A stretch of 64,000 nucleotides of DNA from Mucilaginibacter sabulilitoris (GCF_034262375.1 NZ_CP139558.1:434001-498000); one strand, 5' to 3'; positions 34,869 to 45,856 are shown, counted from the first letter of the stretch. Numbers and translations: made by a program. Notes: a model not told the origin generated them from the sequence alone.

Positions 34869-35057
34869 ATGGCAACCATTGCTATTGTATTGAATACCAC
34901 CAAAAAACTATCAAACGGCGAATATGCCGTCGCTCTAAGAGTTACACATGACAGGCAAAGTAAATATTATTCACTAAGTATGTTGATGACAAACCAATCA
35001 TTAAAATGGCGTTGTACTAATGAAAGAGGTTCTTTAAGATTTGTAAAGGATAATTAA
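34869..35057 (+). pseudogene. Tyrosine-integrase N-terminus remnant (arm-binding domain)
   Basis: The 62-residue frame from ATG 34869 reads as the N-terminal arm-DNA-binding domain of Bacteroidota tyrosine integrases (VLNTTKKLSNGEYAVALRVT, DRQSKYYSLSM). It breaks off after LKWRC. A close relative at 51822 breaks off at the same WRC. The core-binding and catalytic domains are missing. It lies 69 bases past the broken tRNA-Pro, the usual place for an integrase at a tRNA attachment site. Confidence 0.75.
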
Positions 35058-35186
35058 GCTGGTTTGCTAAAAGGTACTGAATCCAAATAACTGAAGAGCT
35101 TACTTTCGGGTAAGCTCTTTCTGTTTAAAGTATTGTAACTGTTCTAATAAGTTGCTAATATTGTTTATACCTTATCATTAAAATCG

Positions 35187-35429
35187 ATGGCAGCATCATG
35201 CTACAAGTGTGGTCAACATAGCGCTAATTACAGACGTACAGTGCAGACCGGTTATGCCCAAACCTATTATTTCAACACTAGGCACAATACTTCAAGTACA
35301 AGAACTTATTTCGGTGTAAGGAGTTTATGTGAGGGTTGTGCATATTCTTATGATAAAAGCAAAGCAGTTAGATTTTTATTGATACAAATATTAATTCTGG
35401 CTGTATTAACCTACCTTTTGATTCATTAA
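35187..35429 (+). CDS. Small zinc-ribbon-like protein with C-terminal membrane helix
   Basis: The 80-residue protein has two Cys-x-x-Cys pairs (CYKCGQ near residue 5 and CEGC near 48), consistent with a zinc ribbon. A C-terminal hydrophobic helix (FLLIQILILAVLTYLLIH) ends it. The middle is Tyr/Thr/Arg-rich. No family is recognised. The next gene starts 1 base after its stop, so the two are an operon. Low GC and position inside the tRNA-linked island suggest it was acquired. Confidence 0.6.
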   Translation: MAASCYKCGQHSANYRRTVQTGYAQTYYFNTRHNTSSTRTYFGVRSLCEGCAYSYDKSKAVRFLLIQILILAVLTYLLIH

Positions 35430-35430
35430 T

Positions 35431-35760
35431 ATGTACAATTGGAGCAGTATTAAGAAAATCAGATGGATTGCCTACACTATCTTGGCCATCAACTTGGGAC
35501 TCGGTTTATTCCTCATTAGTGGTAAAGCTAAAAACATAATATATCACAAATATGTAGATGGCAGAGTTGGTTATATTCATGCTAAACGAGGCGTTAAACT
35601 CAGGCAAGAACCGAGAGCTGATAGTAACCCCATTTCAAATATTGGTAATGGAGAGTCAGTAACAATTTTAAATGACACATCAACGGTAAATGAAGGATGG
35701 GTTCAGATCAAATATAGGAGGAGCACGGGTTGGGTATGGGGAGATTACCTTAGCAAATAA
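35431..35760 (+). CDS. Membrane-anchored bacterial SH3-domain protein
   Basis: The 109-residue product has one N-terminal helix (IAYTILAINLGLGLFLISG) and a C-terminal SH3b domain: HAKRGVKLRQEPRADSNPISNIGNGESVTILND..EGWVQIKYRRSTGWVWGDYL. SH3b domains bind cell-wall or other peptide ligands. It is coupled to the preceding zinc-ribbon gene. Role unknown. Confidence 0.75.
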   Translation: MYNWSSIKKIRWIAYTILAINLGLGLFLISGKAKNIIYHKYVDGRVGYIHAKRGVKLRQEPRADSNPISNIGNGESVTILNDTSTVNEGWVQIKYRRSTGWVWGDYLSK

Positions 35761-35765
35761 ATAAG

Positions 35766-36385
35766 CTATCACTTTCCTTTACCCTCTTTTGTTGCTTAGG
35801 AGAGCAAAGGAAAGCTTTGCTTATGCCTGTCCATCGCAGAGGCCATCCACACACCAGGAAGATCGGTATTGCGCAATTCTTAAGCTTTTCAAATCAGTCG
35901 CCGGATGTTGTTCCGTTTAATAAGTCTGCGACACATTAAACTCCGCCGCAAGGCTAACACACAATACCTGCACTTTTTTATTTCAATCACTATACACATA
36001 TACCACCCACTAATAAAATGTGCAGGCATTGCCCACCACAATGCGATCTGTCATCCAATTTGATTTAAGCAAAGTCATTGCTTCATGAAAGCTTTCTCTG
36101 GCCTTATCAATCATTCGCTATGCTCATTCATTGCTACGTCAGCCGCTTTCCACAATTTTAGCTCACCTGCGTCTCGCAAACCGCTTCAGTCTTGTCATAG
36201 CATTTGATATATGCCTTTTCAACACATGCCTTATAAGGTCAAATGCAGCGCCAAGTCTTTGTGAAGCATTCTTTGAAACCGCACGTTGTGCTCTCCCTTC
36301 ACAGACGGTTTGCTCTGTTCGCAGGCGGCTCGCAGAAGAATATCAACAAATGTTATTATTTATCAATTTAAGAATATTATTACAA
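35766..36385 (+). repeat. ~600-bp noncoding repeat, copy A
   Basis: No convincing gene lies here. The segment aligns in colinear patches with 48509-49140. Shared blocks include AAGCTTTGCTTATGCC, GCAGAGGCCATCCACACACC, TTAATAAGT..GACACATT, CAAATGCAGCGCC (36240-36252), TTTGTGAAGCATTCT and CTCTC.CTTCACAGAC. Both copies end just before an RHS-module unit. A third occurrence of the 13-mer CAAATGCAGCGCC is at 59779. Confidence 0.7.
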
Positions 36386-36389
36386 GCTA

Positions 36390-36419
36390 TTTGTTTGGAA
36401 TGATAATTATATATATTTG
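36390..36419 (+). promoter_or_regulatory. Promoter of the RHS-locus operon
   Basis: TTTG at 36390-36393, an 18-base spacer and TATATTTG at 36412-36419 match the Bacteroidota housekeeping promoter. The transcript would start near 36424, giving a ~165-nt leader before ATG 36590. A small hairpin AGCCTcataAAGGCT lies in that leader. Confidence 0.75.
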
Positions 36420-36589
36420 CGACACCTAAACGATTAATATGATTAACCTGTCACAATAACAAACACCCTTCGCTAAGCCTCATAAAGGCTCAATCAATCA
36501 GTTTTAATCTATCAAAGAATAGTATCCGTACATGCAGTATGCTGGCATAACTATGTATGCTGTTCGGTAAGCAATAACCAAATCACATT

Positions 36590-37813
36590 ATGAAAAAAAT
36601 AGCACTGACCCTACTTGTCTTTTTGAGCATTTCCCGTTGTGCACACGCGCAGTGGGTGAACGGAACGAACCTCATGTATTATACCGGCGGTAATGTTGGT
36701 ATAGGAACAACCATTCCGGTTTCTGGTTTGAGCGTAGAGGCCGCTCAGAATGCGGCGATGGCGCCATTGACCAGCTTACCCAACGGCTCGGCATGGATCG
36801 GTGCTACCAGCACTACCGGAGGGATTTCCATCGGTCAGTTCGGCGGAACATACGGCTATATCCAGAGCCGAAATAAAGGAATAGGTAGCGGGGCATATAA
36901 GCTGGCCCTGAACCCCTTGGGTGGTTTTGTCGGTGTGGGAACAACGGCACCGGCAAGTGCACTGCATGTTATAGACGCCAATGCTACCTTATTGACACTG
37001 GAAAGGAACGCCGGAGCCACTAATATGAATATCCAGTATAAGAATAACGTAAATTCGATCTTTGCCGGACTGGATGTTAATGGCGGCTTTAGTATTGGCA
37101 CCACTGCTAATTTTACGTTGAGCAGCAAACTGACGGCCACAATTGACGGCAACGTTGGTATTGGAATATTTACACCGACAACCAAGTTACAGGTGAGGGA
37201 ACTTACAGACAGTAAACCAGGAGGGGTAACACAGCCCAGTAAATCAGTTTTTAAACTTTCAAGAAGCGGTACATCCGGCTATTCCTATAATGAAAGCGCG
37301 GAATTTAGAATCGGACATGGCGGTCCTGGCGCATTTGGCTCCAAGTTAGACCTGTTTATCAATGGAGCTAACAATATCAATGATACGCCTGATCAGCAGG
37401 CAATGACATGGCTATATAACGGGAACGTGGGTATTGGAGTAACAAATCCTCAAAACAAGCTGGATGTAAACGGCAGGATACATTCTCAATCAGTGCTGAT
37501 AGACATGAATGGCTGGTCAGATTATGTATTTAGGAAAGATTACCAACTCCGATCATTGGCTGAAATTAAAACTTATATCGATCAGAACCAGCACTTACCG
37601 GAGATTCCATCAGAGAAACAAATAGCCAAAGAGGGTTTGAACTTAGGCGAAATGAATAAACTACTGATGAAAAAAGTAGAAGAGCTGACACTTTATCTGA
37701 TTGAGAAAGACGAACAATTGCAACAGCAGGGGCGACAGATGCAAAAATTACAGGAAGAGGTGCAGCAGCTTGTAAAAAGTTCATCGAAGACCAGTAGCCA
37801 GTCAACGCAATAA
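36590..37813 (+). CDS. Secreted GNVGIG-repeat (tail-fibre-like) protein
   Basis: The 407-residue product has a signal peptide (MKKIALTLLVFLSISRCAHAQ) and four copies of the G-N-V-G-I-G-x-x-x-P-x-x-x-L-x-V repeat: NVGIGTTIPVSGLSV, FVGVGTTAPASALHV, NVGIGIFTPTTKLQV and NVGIGVTNPQNKLDV. These are typical of trimeric fibre-like surface proteins. The C-terminal region (YVFRKDYQLRSLAEIKTYI..HLPEIPSEKQI) and a terminal coiled coil resemble the ends of such Bacteroidota proteins. It is first in the RHS operon and may be displayed or secreted with the toxins; this is inference. Confidence 0.8.
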   Translation: MKKIALTLLVFLSISRCAHAQWVNGTNLMYYTGGNVGIGTTIPVSGLSVEAAQNAAMAPLTSLPNGSAWIGATSTTGGISIGQFGGTYGYIQSRNKGIGSGAYKLALNPLGGFVGVGTTAPASALHVIDANATLLTLERNAGATNMNIQYKNNVNSIFAGLDVNGGFSIGTTANFTLSSKLTATIDGNVGIGIFTPTTKLQVRELTDSKPGGVTQPSKSVFKLSRSGTSGYSYNESAEFRIGHGGPGAFGSKLDLFINGANNINDTPDQQAMTWLYNGNVGIGVTNPQNKLDVNGRIHSQSVLIDMNGWSDYVFRKDYQLRSLAEIKTYIDQNQHLPEIPSEKQIAKEGLNLGEMNKLLMKKVEELTLYLIEKDEQLQQQGRQMQKLQEEVQQLVKSSSKTSSQSTQ

Positions 37814-37860
37814 TTTTTAATGCTGTTCAATCTTTTTATCCTACTACACTTATCTGATTC

Positions 37861-40800
37861 ATGAAAAAAATTCTATTAACCATCACCATAATCGGGGGAG
37901 TTATCCATATGCTTTGCGCGCAACAAGCCGGAATGCGTCAACAAACCAGCGCAACCGGTACTGCTCCGGGCGACGGAAGCATAGGTATAGATATGCCCAA
38001 TATGCTGCCACCATCTCCATCGGTTTCCGAGATTACTAAATATGCACTGGTTGGTCCGAGCTTAAGTACCGGTGCGGTTAATACCCATATAGACCTATAT
38101 ACCTATTCCACCAAAAATCTGCATTTACCCATTACCCTTAATTATAGTTCCACGGGATTAAAAGTTGATCAGATCGCTTCCCGGGTGGGGCTGGGCTGGA
38201 TGCTGAACGCCGGCGGGGTAATCAGCAGGACCGTTGTAGGCGGTCCGGATGAAAGCGGATCGTTTGCCTTCCCTCCCGCAGACTTTCCGGGTACCAGAGG
38301 ATCCGCTTTAGCGGATTATGTGAATTCGGTTGTTAATAACGGGTACGATACCCAGCCGGATATTTTTAATTATAGTTTTCCGGGATATTCCGGCCGGTTT
38401 GTCTTTAAAGGAAGCACGATCAGTAAACTGGAGCAAAATAACTTAATCATACAGGGTAATGCGGTAAGTGGATTTACCATCATAACACCGGATGGGGTAA
38501 CGTATGAATTCCATGCCGTGGAGACATCATCCTCACTTGATTCAGCTAATCCAAAATACCGGACGACTATCAGAAACGCCTGGTATCTGACGCAGATCAC
38601 CCACCCTGAAGGGGACATTATTTACCTGAAATATGAGTCTTGTCAGTTCAGCTATGTGCCCTCGGTTAACCAAAGTATTAACTTTCTGGATAGCGATGCG
38701 GATGATCCCAACGAAAGAGCACCATGTGACAATTCCCCAACTCTGACACAGAATTCCGTGACGCTGATGAACAAGGGCCTATTTATATCCGAAATCAGCA
38801 GTAATTCCAGGTTGGGAGGGGTACTGCAATTTTCGTACATCCCACGGCAGGATATGCCCGGTGATGTCGCCCTACGGCTGATCAAACTGTTTGATGGTAC
38901 GGGAAGTAAAACAGGTGACGCCACAATCATTTCCGATGTCGCCAAGAAGACGGTCGAAATGGACTACAATTGCGTCAATTGTACGGGTACAACCCCAAGC
39001 GTTACCGGGCGGCTGTTTCTAACGGAAGTAGATATCGATGATCAGGCCTATCTGTTCAACTATAAAGATCTGGATCACATCCCGGCCCGTCTATCCTCAG
39101 GTCAGGATGATTTCGGGTATTATAATGGCAAGGGCGGAAACAGCACCTTAATTCCCAACAGGGTGGATCCCCGGTACACCAGCGGCGCCGACAGGCACCC
39201 GAATTGGTTTTATGCGCAAAACGGATTGTTGAATAAGGTGACTTACCCTACGGGCGGATATGACAGCCTGGAGTACGAGCCCAATCAGGTATACAGCGAT
39301 TCCGGGCCAGACTGCGACAATCCGGATCAGGTCTTCCAGGTCGAGGCAAACGGTACCTCCACGCTTAAGCATTATAATATTTATTACAGCGAACTGATGC
39401 ATGTGACCTGTGACCAGCAAACGACGATTAATGTCAGCTGTATTCCCATGCACCGGAGTTCCGAAGGCTTGCCGACCTATCCGCAGTATGAATACGGTGT
39501 ATTTGCAGGTTTGGCAGATTTGAACCATAATCTAATCACAGCACAACCCGTTCCCGCAGCTGTTGACCATACCACTAATGCTGATTTTCATGTGCCTCCA
39601 GGTGATTATTATTTATACGTAAAAGTGCAAGGGGATACCCGCGGCATTGCAACACTGGATTACAACAACAGTAATGCAGCCAAAGGGAATAAAGATGTCG
39701 CAGGAGTTAGGATCAAGCGGGTATTATCCTATGACCAGGTGGGTGACCGCCTGGCGATCAAGCGGTATATTTACGATACTGTAGGCACGGACGGGGTTAC
39801 ACGTTCCTCGGGCGCCTTGCTGGACCTCCCGCCTAAATATGCGCATGCTTATAAAAGTTTTAAAAAGGTACCTACAGATGGTCCAGCAACACCCTGGTGT
39901 TCACTCAAGACCTGTTTCTATACGCAGTTGTCTTCTGCCAATTACTATGAGACCAACGGAACCGGTAATCATATTACTTATAGTAAAGTAACTGAAAGTA
40001 TCGGTGATAACTATGAAGGGGGGGGGAACGGAGCACACTTTCTTTGCAGGCGCCGTAGAGACATCTGGTATTTTAATGGGAAATCCAATACCTACTGTTC
40101 CCCTGTCGAACCTTAACCGGTATATGGGTTTGGAACGCGAACAAAAAAGCTTCCGGATGCAGGGGAATCAAAGAATCGTTTTAAAAGACATTGTTACCAA
40201 TTATACAGATGATCCCCGTTTATCTGAAAGCTCTACCTATTACGCTATCCAGGCAGATGGCGGCAGACAGTACTCCTGTGATATGATCAATACCATTTTT
40301 GACTACAAATGGCTGAATGTGGCCTATTATTCGCTGTACAGCGGATGGCTCTATCCTTCGTCGGTTAAAACCATCATTTATGATACTAACGGACAGAACC
40401 CGCTAACTACAACAGAGAATTATGTATATAATAATCCGGTTAATCAGTTGCTCAGCTCTGTCCAAACTACCAATAGCAAAGGAGAAACCCTGTTGACGGA
40501 TAACTTTTATCCTCAGGACAACATCACAGGGTTGTCCGCTGAGGCGTTAGCGGCAAAAAATGAACTGGTTAACAGGAATATTATTTCACCACTGATCTTT
40601 CAAAAGGTTAGTAAAAACAGCACCTTGCTGGGCGTATCAAAAGTCAATTACCGGATATGGCCGAATAACCTGGTCCTGCCCGCAACAGTAGAAGCACAGA
40701 TCGGAAGCAATCCGAGTGAGACGCGGCTCGTTTATCAGCAATATGATAAAAATGGGAATGTCTTACAGCTTCAGAAGGCAAACGGACCATTAAATTCATA

Positions 40801-41764
40801 TTTATGGGATTATACCCATTCCTATGTTACTGCCCAGGCAATCAACGCTGCAATCAACGATATTGCCTATACCTCATTTGAAGCGGACAGCACGGGGAAC
40901 TGGAACATTCCATCTGCGGCTAGAACGGCTCAAAATGCCATTACGGGTGTTAACAGTTACAATCTTTCCAACGGGGGTATCAGCAAAGGTAATTTGAATG
41001 CAAGTGAGATCTACAAAGTATCCTACTGGCTGAAGAGCTCCACGCCATTAACCATCCCTGGAACATTGTCGGGATATCCTCAAGCAGGAAGGAATTATAA
41101 TGGCTGGTATTATTTTGAACATTTAGTAAGTGGAAAAAATGCGATATCGATCAGTGGAACTACGCTGATCGATGAATTACGCCTTTACCCGGCAGATGGT
41201 CAAATGCTCACTTACACTTATAGTCCGCTGACAGGTATCAATGCGCAGGATGATGCGAAAAATGCCATATCTTATTATGATTATGATGATTTCAACCGGC
41301 TTCAGAACATTAAAGATCTGAACGGAAATATCCAGAAAAACTATTCCTATAAGTATGCGGGCAGGAGTGTTAATTACGGCGGACATCTGGTTTATTACAA
41401 CACCGAACAAAGCGGAGGCTTTACGCGGGACGACTGCGGAAGCGATCATGGATCAACAGTGACTTATACGAAGGCCGCCGGGTTGTACAGTTCTATAGTC
41501 AGCCAGGAAGACGCCGATAGTCAGGCAATTGCTGCTTTGAATGCAGAGGGGCAGGCGTACGCCAACCAGCATGGTACCTGTATTGTTTGCACCGGCGATG
41601 GCAATAAAATAATAAATGACATATGTGAAGCGGGAGTCAAGATTTATACAGCTTCAGTAAGACATGCGGGTAAGTTTGATTGCACCTATCATTATCAATG
41701 GTCGGATCATAGCATAAGCATCGATTATGTTGAAACGAGTACTACCGATTGTATGCTAAACTAA
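37861..41764 (+). CDS. SpvB/Rhs-like secreted protein interrupted at a G9 tract
   Basis: Two overlapping frames make one ~1300-residue protein if one G is removed from the nine-G run at 40018-40026. The first frame (751 aa) ends 30 codons past the run in unrelated residues; the second takes up TEHTFFAGAVETSG without loss. A signal peptide (ending MLCAQQ) is followed by LPITLNYSSTGLKVDQIASRVGLGWMLNAGG, the SpvB/TcB-like opening of Rhs proteins. YD-type strands and a C-terminal DUF5977-like segment (EGQAYANQHGTC) follow. It lies between the fibre-like gene and the RHS toxin gene. Phase-variable expression or a sequencing error both fit. Confidence 0.8.
40018..40026 (+). repeat. Nine-G homopolymer at the frameshift
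   Basis: A run of nine G falls exactly where the reading frame breaks. With nine G the protein stops at 40116; with eight it reads through to 41764. Confidence 0.9.
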
Positions 41765-41776
41765 TATATCACCTAC

Positions 41777-44700
41777 ATGAAGACCTTATCACAGATGAAT
41801 CATATCAAAAGACTGGCAATAGGCATCATCCTTTTGCTATCAGCATATCACCTCCAGGCCCAGACATTAATAACGACCACGCAGCTGAGCGGAACAGCGA
41901 TAGCACCGGGCCAATACTATAATTACAGCAGCATTCAATTGGGGCCGGGGACAACGATCACGCCGGGGGCCGGTCAAAGTGTCAAGTTGTATATAGCTAA
42001 CCCGGACTGCCAGCCGCTGGCGAATAGTTTTAATCAGAATCAGAATTATATTGTGACCTCGGTGCCCCGGCGCGAGGGGATGAAAACCGTCGGCGCTACG
42101 CCAAACTCAGGAGACTTTGCAAACCGGACAAGCTGCGAGCTGATGCAGACGGTGCAGTACTATGACGGTTTGGGCAGGCCCCTGCAAACCGTGCAGGTGA
42201 AAGGGAGCACGCAGGGCAAAGACGTGGTACAACCGATGGCCTATGATCAGTTCGGCAGGGAAACTCAGAAATACCTGCCCTATGCGGCCACGACAGCGGA
42301 TGGTAGTTATAAACCAGATGCCTTGACGGCTGGTTTATCCGGCTTTTATAACCCTACAGGCAGCGGCGTCAGCGGCAGCCAGCAAAGCAATGGAATAGTG
42401 GTGATCCCACAACCATTCTCGCAAACTGTATTTGAGCCTTCACCGCTGAACCGGGTGCTGGAGCAGGGGGCGCCGGGAACACCCTGGCAGCCGGTAGCAG
42501 GCAATACCACGGGACATACGATAAAAATGGTTTATACCACCAATAACCTGAACGCCTTTAGCGGGGCCGATACGGCGGTAAGCATGAGGGTAACACTTTA
42601 TAACGCGACCGTCAACAGCGACCAGAGCCGCGCGCTGACCATAGGCAATACCGATGGCAATTATTACCTGGCGGGTCAGCTGTATGTAACGGTGAGCAAG
42701 GACGAAAACTGGAAAAGCGGTCGTGGCGGAACAACGGAAGAATATAAAGACAAGGAAGGCCATGTGGTGCTGAAACGCACGTTTAATTATACTACGGGCA
42801 CGCTGCAAATGCTATCTACTTATTACGTGTACGATGACCTGGGCAACCTGGCCTTTGTGCTGCCCCCACTAAGTGGTGCGGATAACGGTATTACCAGCGT
42901 AGCCAATCAAACCGTGCTGGATAACCTGTGTTACCAGTACCGTTATGATGAACGCAACCGGGGAAGCCGTAAAAAATTGCCCGGTAAAGGCTGGGAGTAT
43001 ATGGTCTATAACAAACTGGATCAGCCGGTGCTCAGCCAGGACGCGGTTCAGCGTGCCAGCAAGCAATGGACAGTAACCAAGTATGACGCCTTAGGCAGGG
43101 TGATCATGACCGGCCTGTGGACCGATGCTGCTGCTTTGTCGCAATCCCAGCTGCAAACCAATATTTACAATGCCGACCAGTGGGATGCGCGCAATACCAG
43201 CGATACCAATACCGGCTACAGCATCAGCAGTTACCCGGCAATCAGCAGTTATTTAAGTATCAACTATTACGATGATTATAGTTTCAGCAACATCACCGGG
43301 TTCCCGGCCCTATTCGGGACTATGCCATCCGGAGCCAGTCCCCAAACGAAGGGTTTGCTTACCGCCAGTAAGGTCAATATACTGGGAAGCAGTAATATGC
43401 TGTGGGATGTAAACTATTACGACGGATTTGGTCGTAACGTGCAAACCTATAAGCAGCACTACCTGGGCGGTGGTACGCCAAACGCCAATAATTATGATGT
43501 GATCGCCACCGGTTATGATTTTACCAATGCCATCACCTCCACTACACGTAAACATTATAATACCACTGGTACCACAAGCCCGGTACTGACCATCGCCAAC
43601 CTGTATTCCTACGATCATATGGGTCGTAAAACGCAGACATTTGAACAGATCAATGGCGGGCAAAATGTGCTGTTATCCCAGGCAGATTATAACGAAATAG
43701 GACAGTTAAAGACCAAACACCTGCATAGTACCAACAACGGGACTTCGTTTTTGCAGAACGTCAGTTATGCGTATAACGAGCGTGGCTGGCTTTCGCAGGT
43801 AAACGATCCGAATGTTGCCCCGGCGGCAGATAAATTGTTTAGCATGGCGTTGAACTACAATGCTCCGGTGCCTGCACATAATAGTAGCCCTCAGTATAAC
43901 GGTAACATTGCCGAGCAGTTGTATAACAAGGGCAGCGCAGGGCAAAAGTATGTTACCTATAATTACGATCAGCTGAACCGTTTAACCGCGGGCAATTCCG
44001 TAGAGACATTCAGTGAGAACGGGATTACCTACGATGCCAACGGCAATATCAAGACATTGACACGCCTGGGGCCCAATGCGGGGACGCTGACCTATAACTA
44101 TGGAAGTACCAATCAGTTGCAGTCGGTAAGCGGCGGCGTAACGCGGAGTTATGGCTATGATGCCAATGGCAACGCCACCAGCGATGGTCAGGGCCATACG
44201 ATCAGCTATAACCTGCTGAACCTGCCTCAAACGATCACGGGCAAAAGCTTAAGCTATATCTATGACGCCTCCGGTCAGAAACTGCGGAAGATCTCGGGCA
44301 CAACGGTAACTGAATACATTGATGGCATACAATATACGGGAACAGGGATCGATTTTGTGCAGACCGAGGAAGGCAGGGTGCTGAACCCGACCACTTCGCC
44401 GAACTACGAATATACCCTGACGGATCACCTGGGGAACAACCGGGTAACCTTCGACCAGGTAAAGGGAAAGGCGAGTGAGGATGATTATTATCCTTTTGGA
44501 TTAAATGTTGCAAGGGGAATGATACCAAGTTTGAGAAATCATTATCTTTACAACAAGAAGGAGTTGCAGGATGAGCTAAACCAGTATGATTATGGCGCAA
44601 GGTTCTATGATCCGGTGATTGCAAGGTGGACGAGTGTTGACCCGTTGGCGGAGAAGTCAAGACGGTGGAGTCCATATAATTATGGAGTTGATAATTCCAT

Positions 44701-45316
44701 AAGATATATTGACCCGGATGGAATGGACGCTGAAAATTGTTGTGGGGTATTGGCACAAGACCCAGTAACTTTAGGGCTGGGTGCGGCAGAGGTAATTTCC
44801 TCTGGATTGGCAGCGTTAGGGATCGTTACAACAGCCGCGATTATAGTGAACTCTCAGAAAAATAATTCAAATAGTTTTCCTGTAATGCCACGTGACAATA
44901 CAAGGATAACTAATAGTGTTCCACGCATAGCACCAACCATTGTCAACAACAAATCTAGTAGTGATACCAAAACAAAAGGTGATACTCCGGAAAATCCTCA
45001 ACCAACTTCAAGGGCGGCGAGAAGAGATGCTCAGAGAAAAGCGGGGATACCGACAAGTCAACCTTTGCATCAAGATAAAGATTCGAAATCTGGTGACCAA
45101 GTATTATTAGATAGGGACAACGAAAACACTGTACAAGATGCAAAAAACGATTCAAGTCATCCTGGTCAGCCACATTGGGAAGCTGGAAAAACAAAAAAAG
45201 ATGAGAGTAAGCCGGATGGATTAAATAGATCAGGAGGACAATCAAATAAACCACAAATGCAGAATGATAGCAAGGCGAAATCATATTATACACCGCCTCC
45301 ATTATTTAATTATTAA
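41777..45316 (+). CDS. DUF6443/RHS-repeat polymorphic toxin
   Basis: The 1179-residue protein has a signal peptide (ending AYHLQAQ). A DUF6443 domain (about 90-200: MQTVQYYDGLGRPLQTVQVKG, MAYDQFGRETQKYLPY) comes next, then many YD repeats, and the RHS-associated core near 900-985 (DDYYPFGLNVARG, YDYGARFYDPVIARWTSVDP, SPYNYGVDNSIRYIDPDGMD). After PDGM the last ~195 residues are a variable tip: a hydrophobic helix, a Ser/Asn linker, then RAARRDAQRKAGIPTSQ and GQPHWEAG. This tip fits a nuclease-like or other toxin, but I cannot name the family. The adjacent 45327 gene is the likely immunity partner. Its 44204-44727 core is nearly repeated at 49222-49743. Confidence 0.9.
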   Translation: MKTLSQMNHIKRLAIGIILLLSAYHLQAQTLITTTQLSGTAIAPGQYYNYSSIQLGPGTTITPGAGQSVKLYIANPDCQPLANSFNQNQNYIVTSVPRREGMKTVGATPNSGDFANRTSCELMQTVQYYDGLGRPLQTVQVKGSTQGKDVVQPMAYDQFGRETQKYLPYAATTADGSYKPDALTAGLSGFYNPTGSGVSGSQQSNGIVVIPQPFSQTVFEPSPLNRVLEQGAPGTPWQPVAGNTTGHTIKMVYTTNNLNAFSGADTAVSMRVTLYNATVNSDQSRALTIGNTDGNYYLAGQLYVTVSKDENWKSGRGGTTEEYKDKEGHVVLKRTFNYTTGTLQMLSTYYVYDDLGNLAFVLPPLSGADNGITSVANQTVLDNLCYQYRYDERNRGSRKKLPGKGWEYMVYNKLDQPVLSQDAVQRASKQWTVTKYDALGRVIMTGLWTDAAALSQSQLQTNIYNADQWDARNTSDTNTGYSISSYPAISSYLSINYYDDYSFSNITGFPALFGTMPSGASPQTKGLLTASKVNILGSSNMLWDVNYYDGFGRNVQTYKQHYLGGGTPNANNYDVIATGYDFTNAITSTTRKHYNTTGTTSPVLTIANLYSYDHMGRKTQTFEQINGGQNVLLSQADYNEIGQLKTKHLHSTNNGTSFLQNVSYAYNERGWLSQVNDPNVAPAADKLFSMALNYNAPVPAHNSSPQYNGNIAEQLYNKGSAGQKYVTYNYDQLNRLTAGNSVETFSENGITYDANGNIKTLTRLGPNAGTLTYNYGSTNQLQSVSGGVTRSYGYDANGNATSDGQGHTISYNLLNLPQTITGKSLSYIYDASGQKLRKISGTTVTEYIDGIQYTGTGIDFVQTEEGRVLNPTTSPNYEYTLTDHLGNNRVTFDQVKGKASEDDYYPFGLNVARGMIPSLRNHYLYNKKELQDELNQYDYGARFYDPVIARWTSVDPLAEKSRRWSPYNYGVDNSIRYIDPDGMDAENCCGVLAQDPVTLGLGAAEVISSGLAALGIVTTAAIIVNSQKNNSNSFPVMPRDNTRITNSVPRIAPTIVNNKSSSDTKTKGDTPENPQPTSRAARRDAQRKAGIPTSQPLHQDKDSKSGDQVLLDRDNENTVQDAKNDSSHPGQPHWEAGKTKKDESKPDGLNRSGGQSNKPQMQNDSKAKSYYTPPPLFNY

Positions 45317-45326
45317 CAATTGACTT

Positions 45327-45806
45327 ATGAGCGATAGGAAGTTAGATTATTTAATTAGGAAGAACAAAGGCAAATCCATTTTTTTAAAATATCAAGAAAT
45401 GTTTATTGCCGCAGGGTTCAAAGAAGGGGATATTAAACATGTGGATTTAATGCAATCAGATAAAATCTTGAATATTGTAAGACAGACGTTTCCAAATTTG
45501 AAGGAAGAAATCGAGCTATTAGCGAGCGATGGTAATTTTGTTAGTTCAAGACTGATTTCATCAACATTTCAAAATTTAAGTGATTCTAAAGAGTGCTATA
45601 TATATTCTGATGATGTTTACTTTTGTGGGATGTATCTTGCCAAGATAGGCCATATCCACGCATATGCTTTGAATGTGGCTAAATATGGGTATAGTAATAC
45701 TTGCTTTATCATAGATCAAGAGTTCAAGTTTTCTTTTACTATTAATTTTTATGATAATGAACATCCTGAACTAAAGAATACTTTTGACATACATCTTAGG
45801 AGATAG
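45327..45806 (+). CDS. Putative immunity protein for the 41777 toxin
   Basis: The 159-residue cytoplasmic protein starts 10 bases after the toxin stop. It has no signal peptide or membrane helix; it is Lys/Asp/Phe-rich and of lower GC than the core toxin gene. No motif is recognised. Position immediately after the variable toxin tip is the main evidence for immunity, by the established organisation of polymorphic toxin loci. A hairpin follows 51 bases after the stop. Confidence 0.7.
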   Translation: MSDRKLDYLIRKNKGKSIFLKYQEMFIAAGFKEGDIKHVDLMQSDKILNIVRQTFPNLKEEIELLASDGNFVSSRLISSTFQNLSDSKECYIYSDDVYFCGMYLAKIGHIHAYALNVAKYGYSNTCFIIDQEFKFSFTINFYDNEHPELKNTFDIHLRR

Positions 45807-45856
45807 GTATTGTTTTATTTGAAATATTAGACCTCATGCGTCAATCCATAATGCAC

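Noticed and set aside
36131..36403. 90-codon plus-strand frame inside repeat A
   Set aside because: No ribosome-binding site or domain, and the aligned part of repeat B does not keep the frame open.
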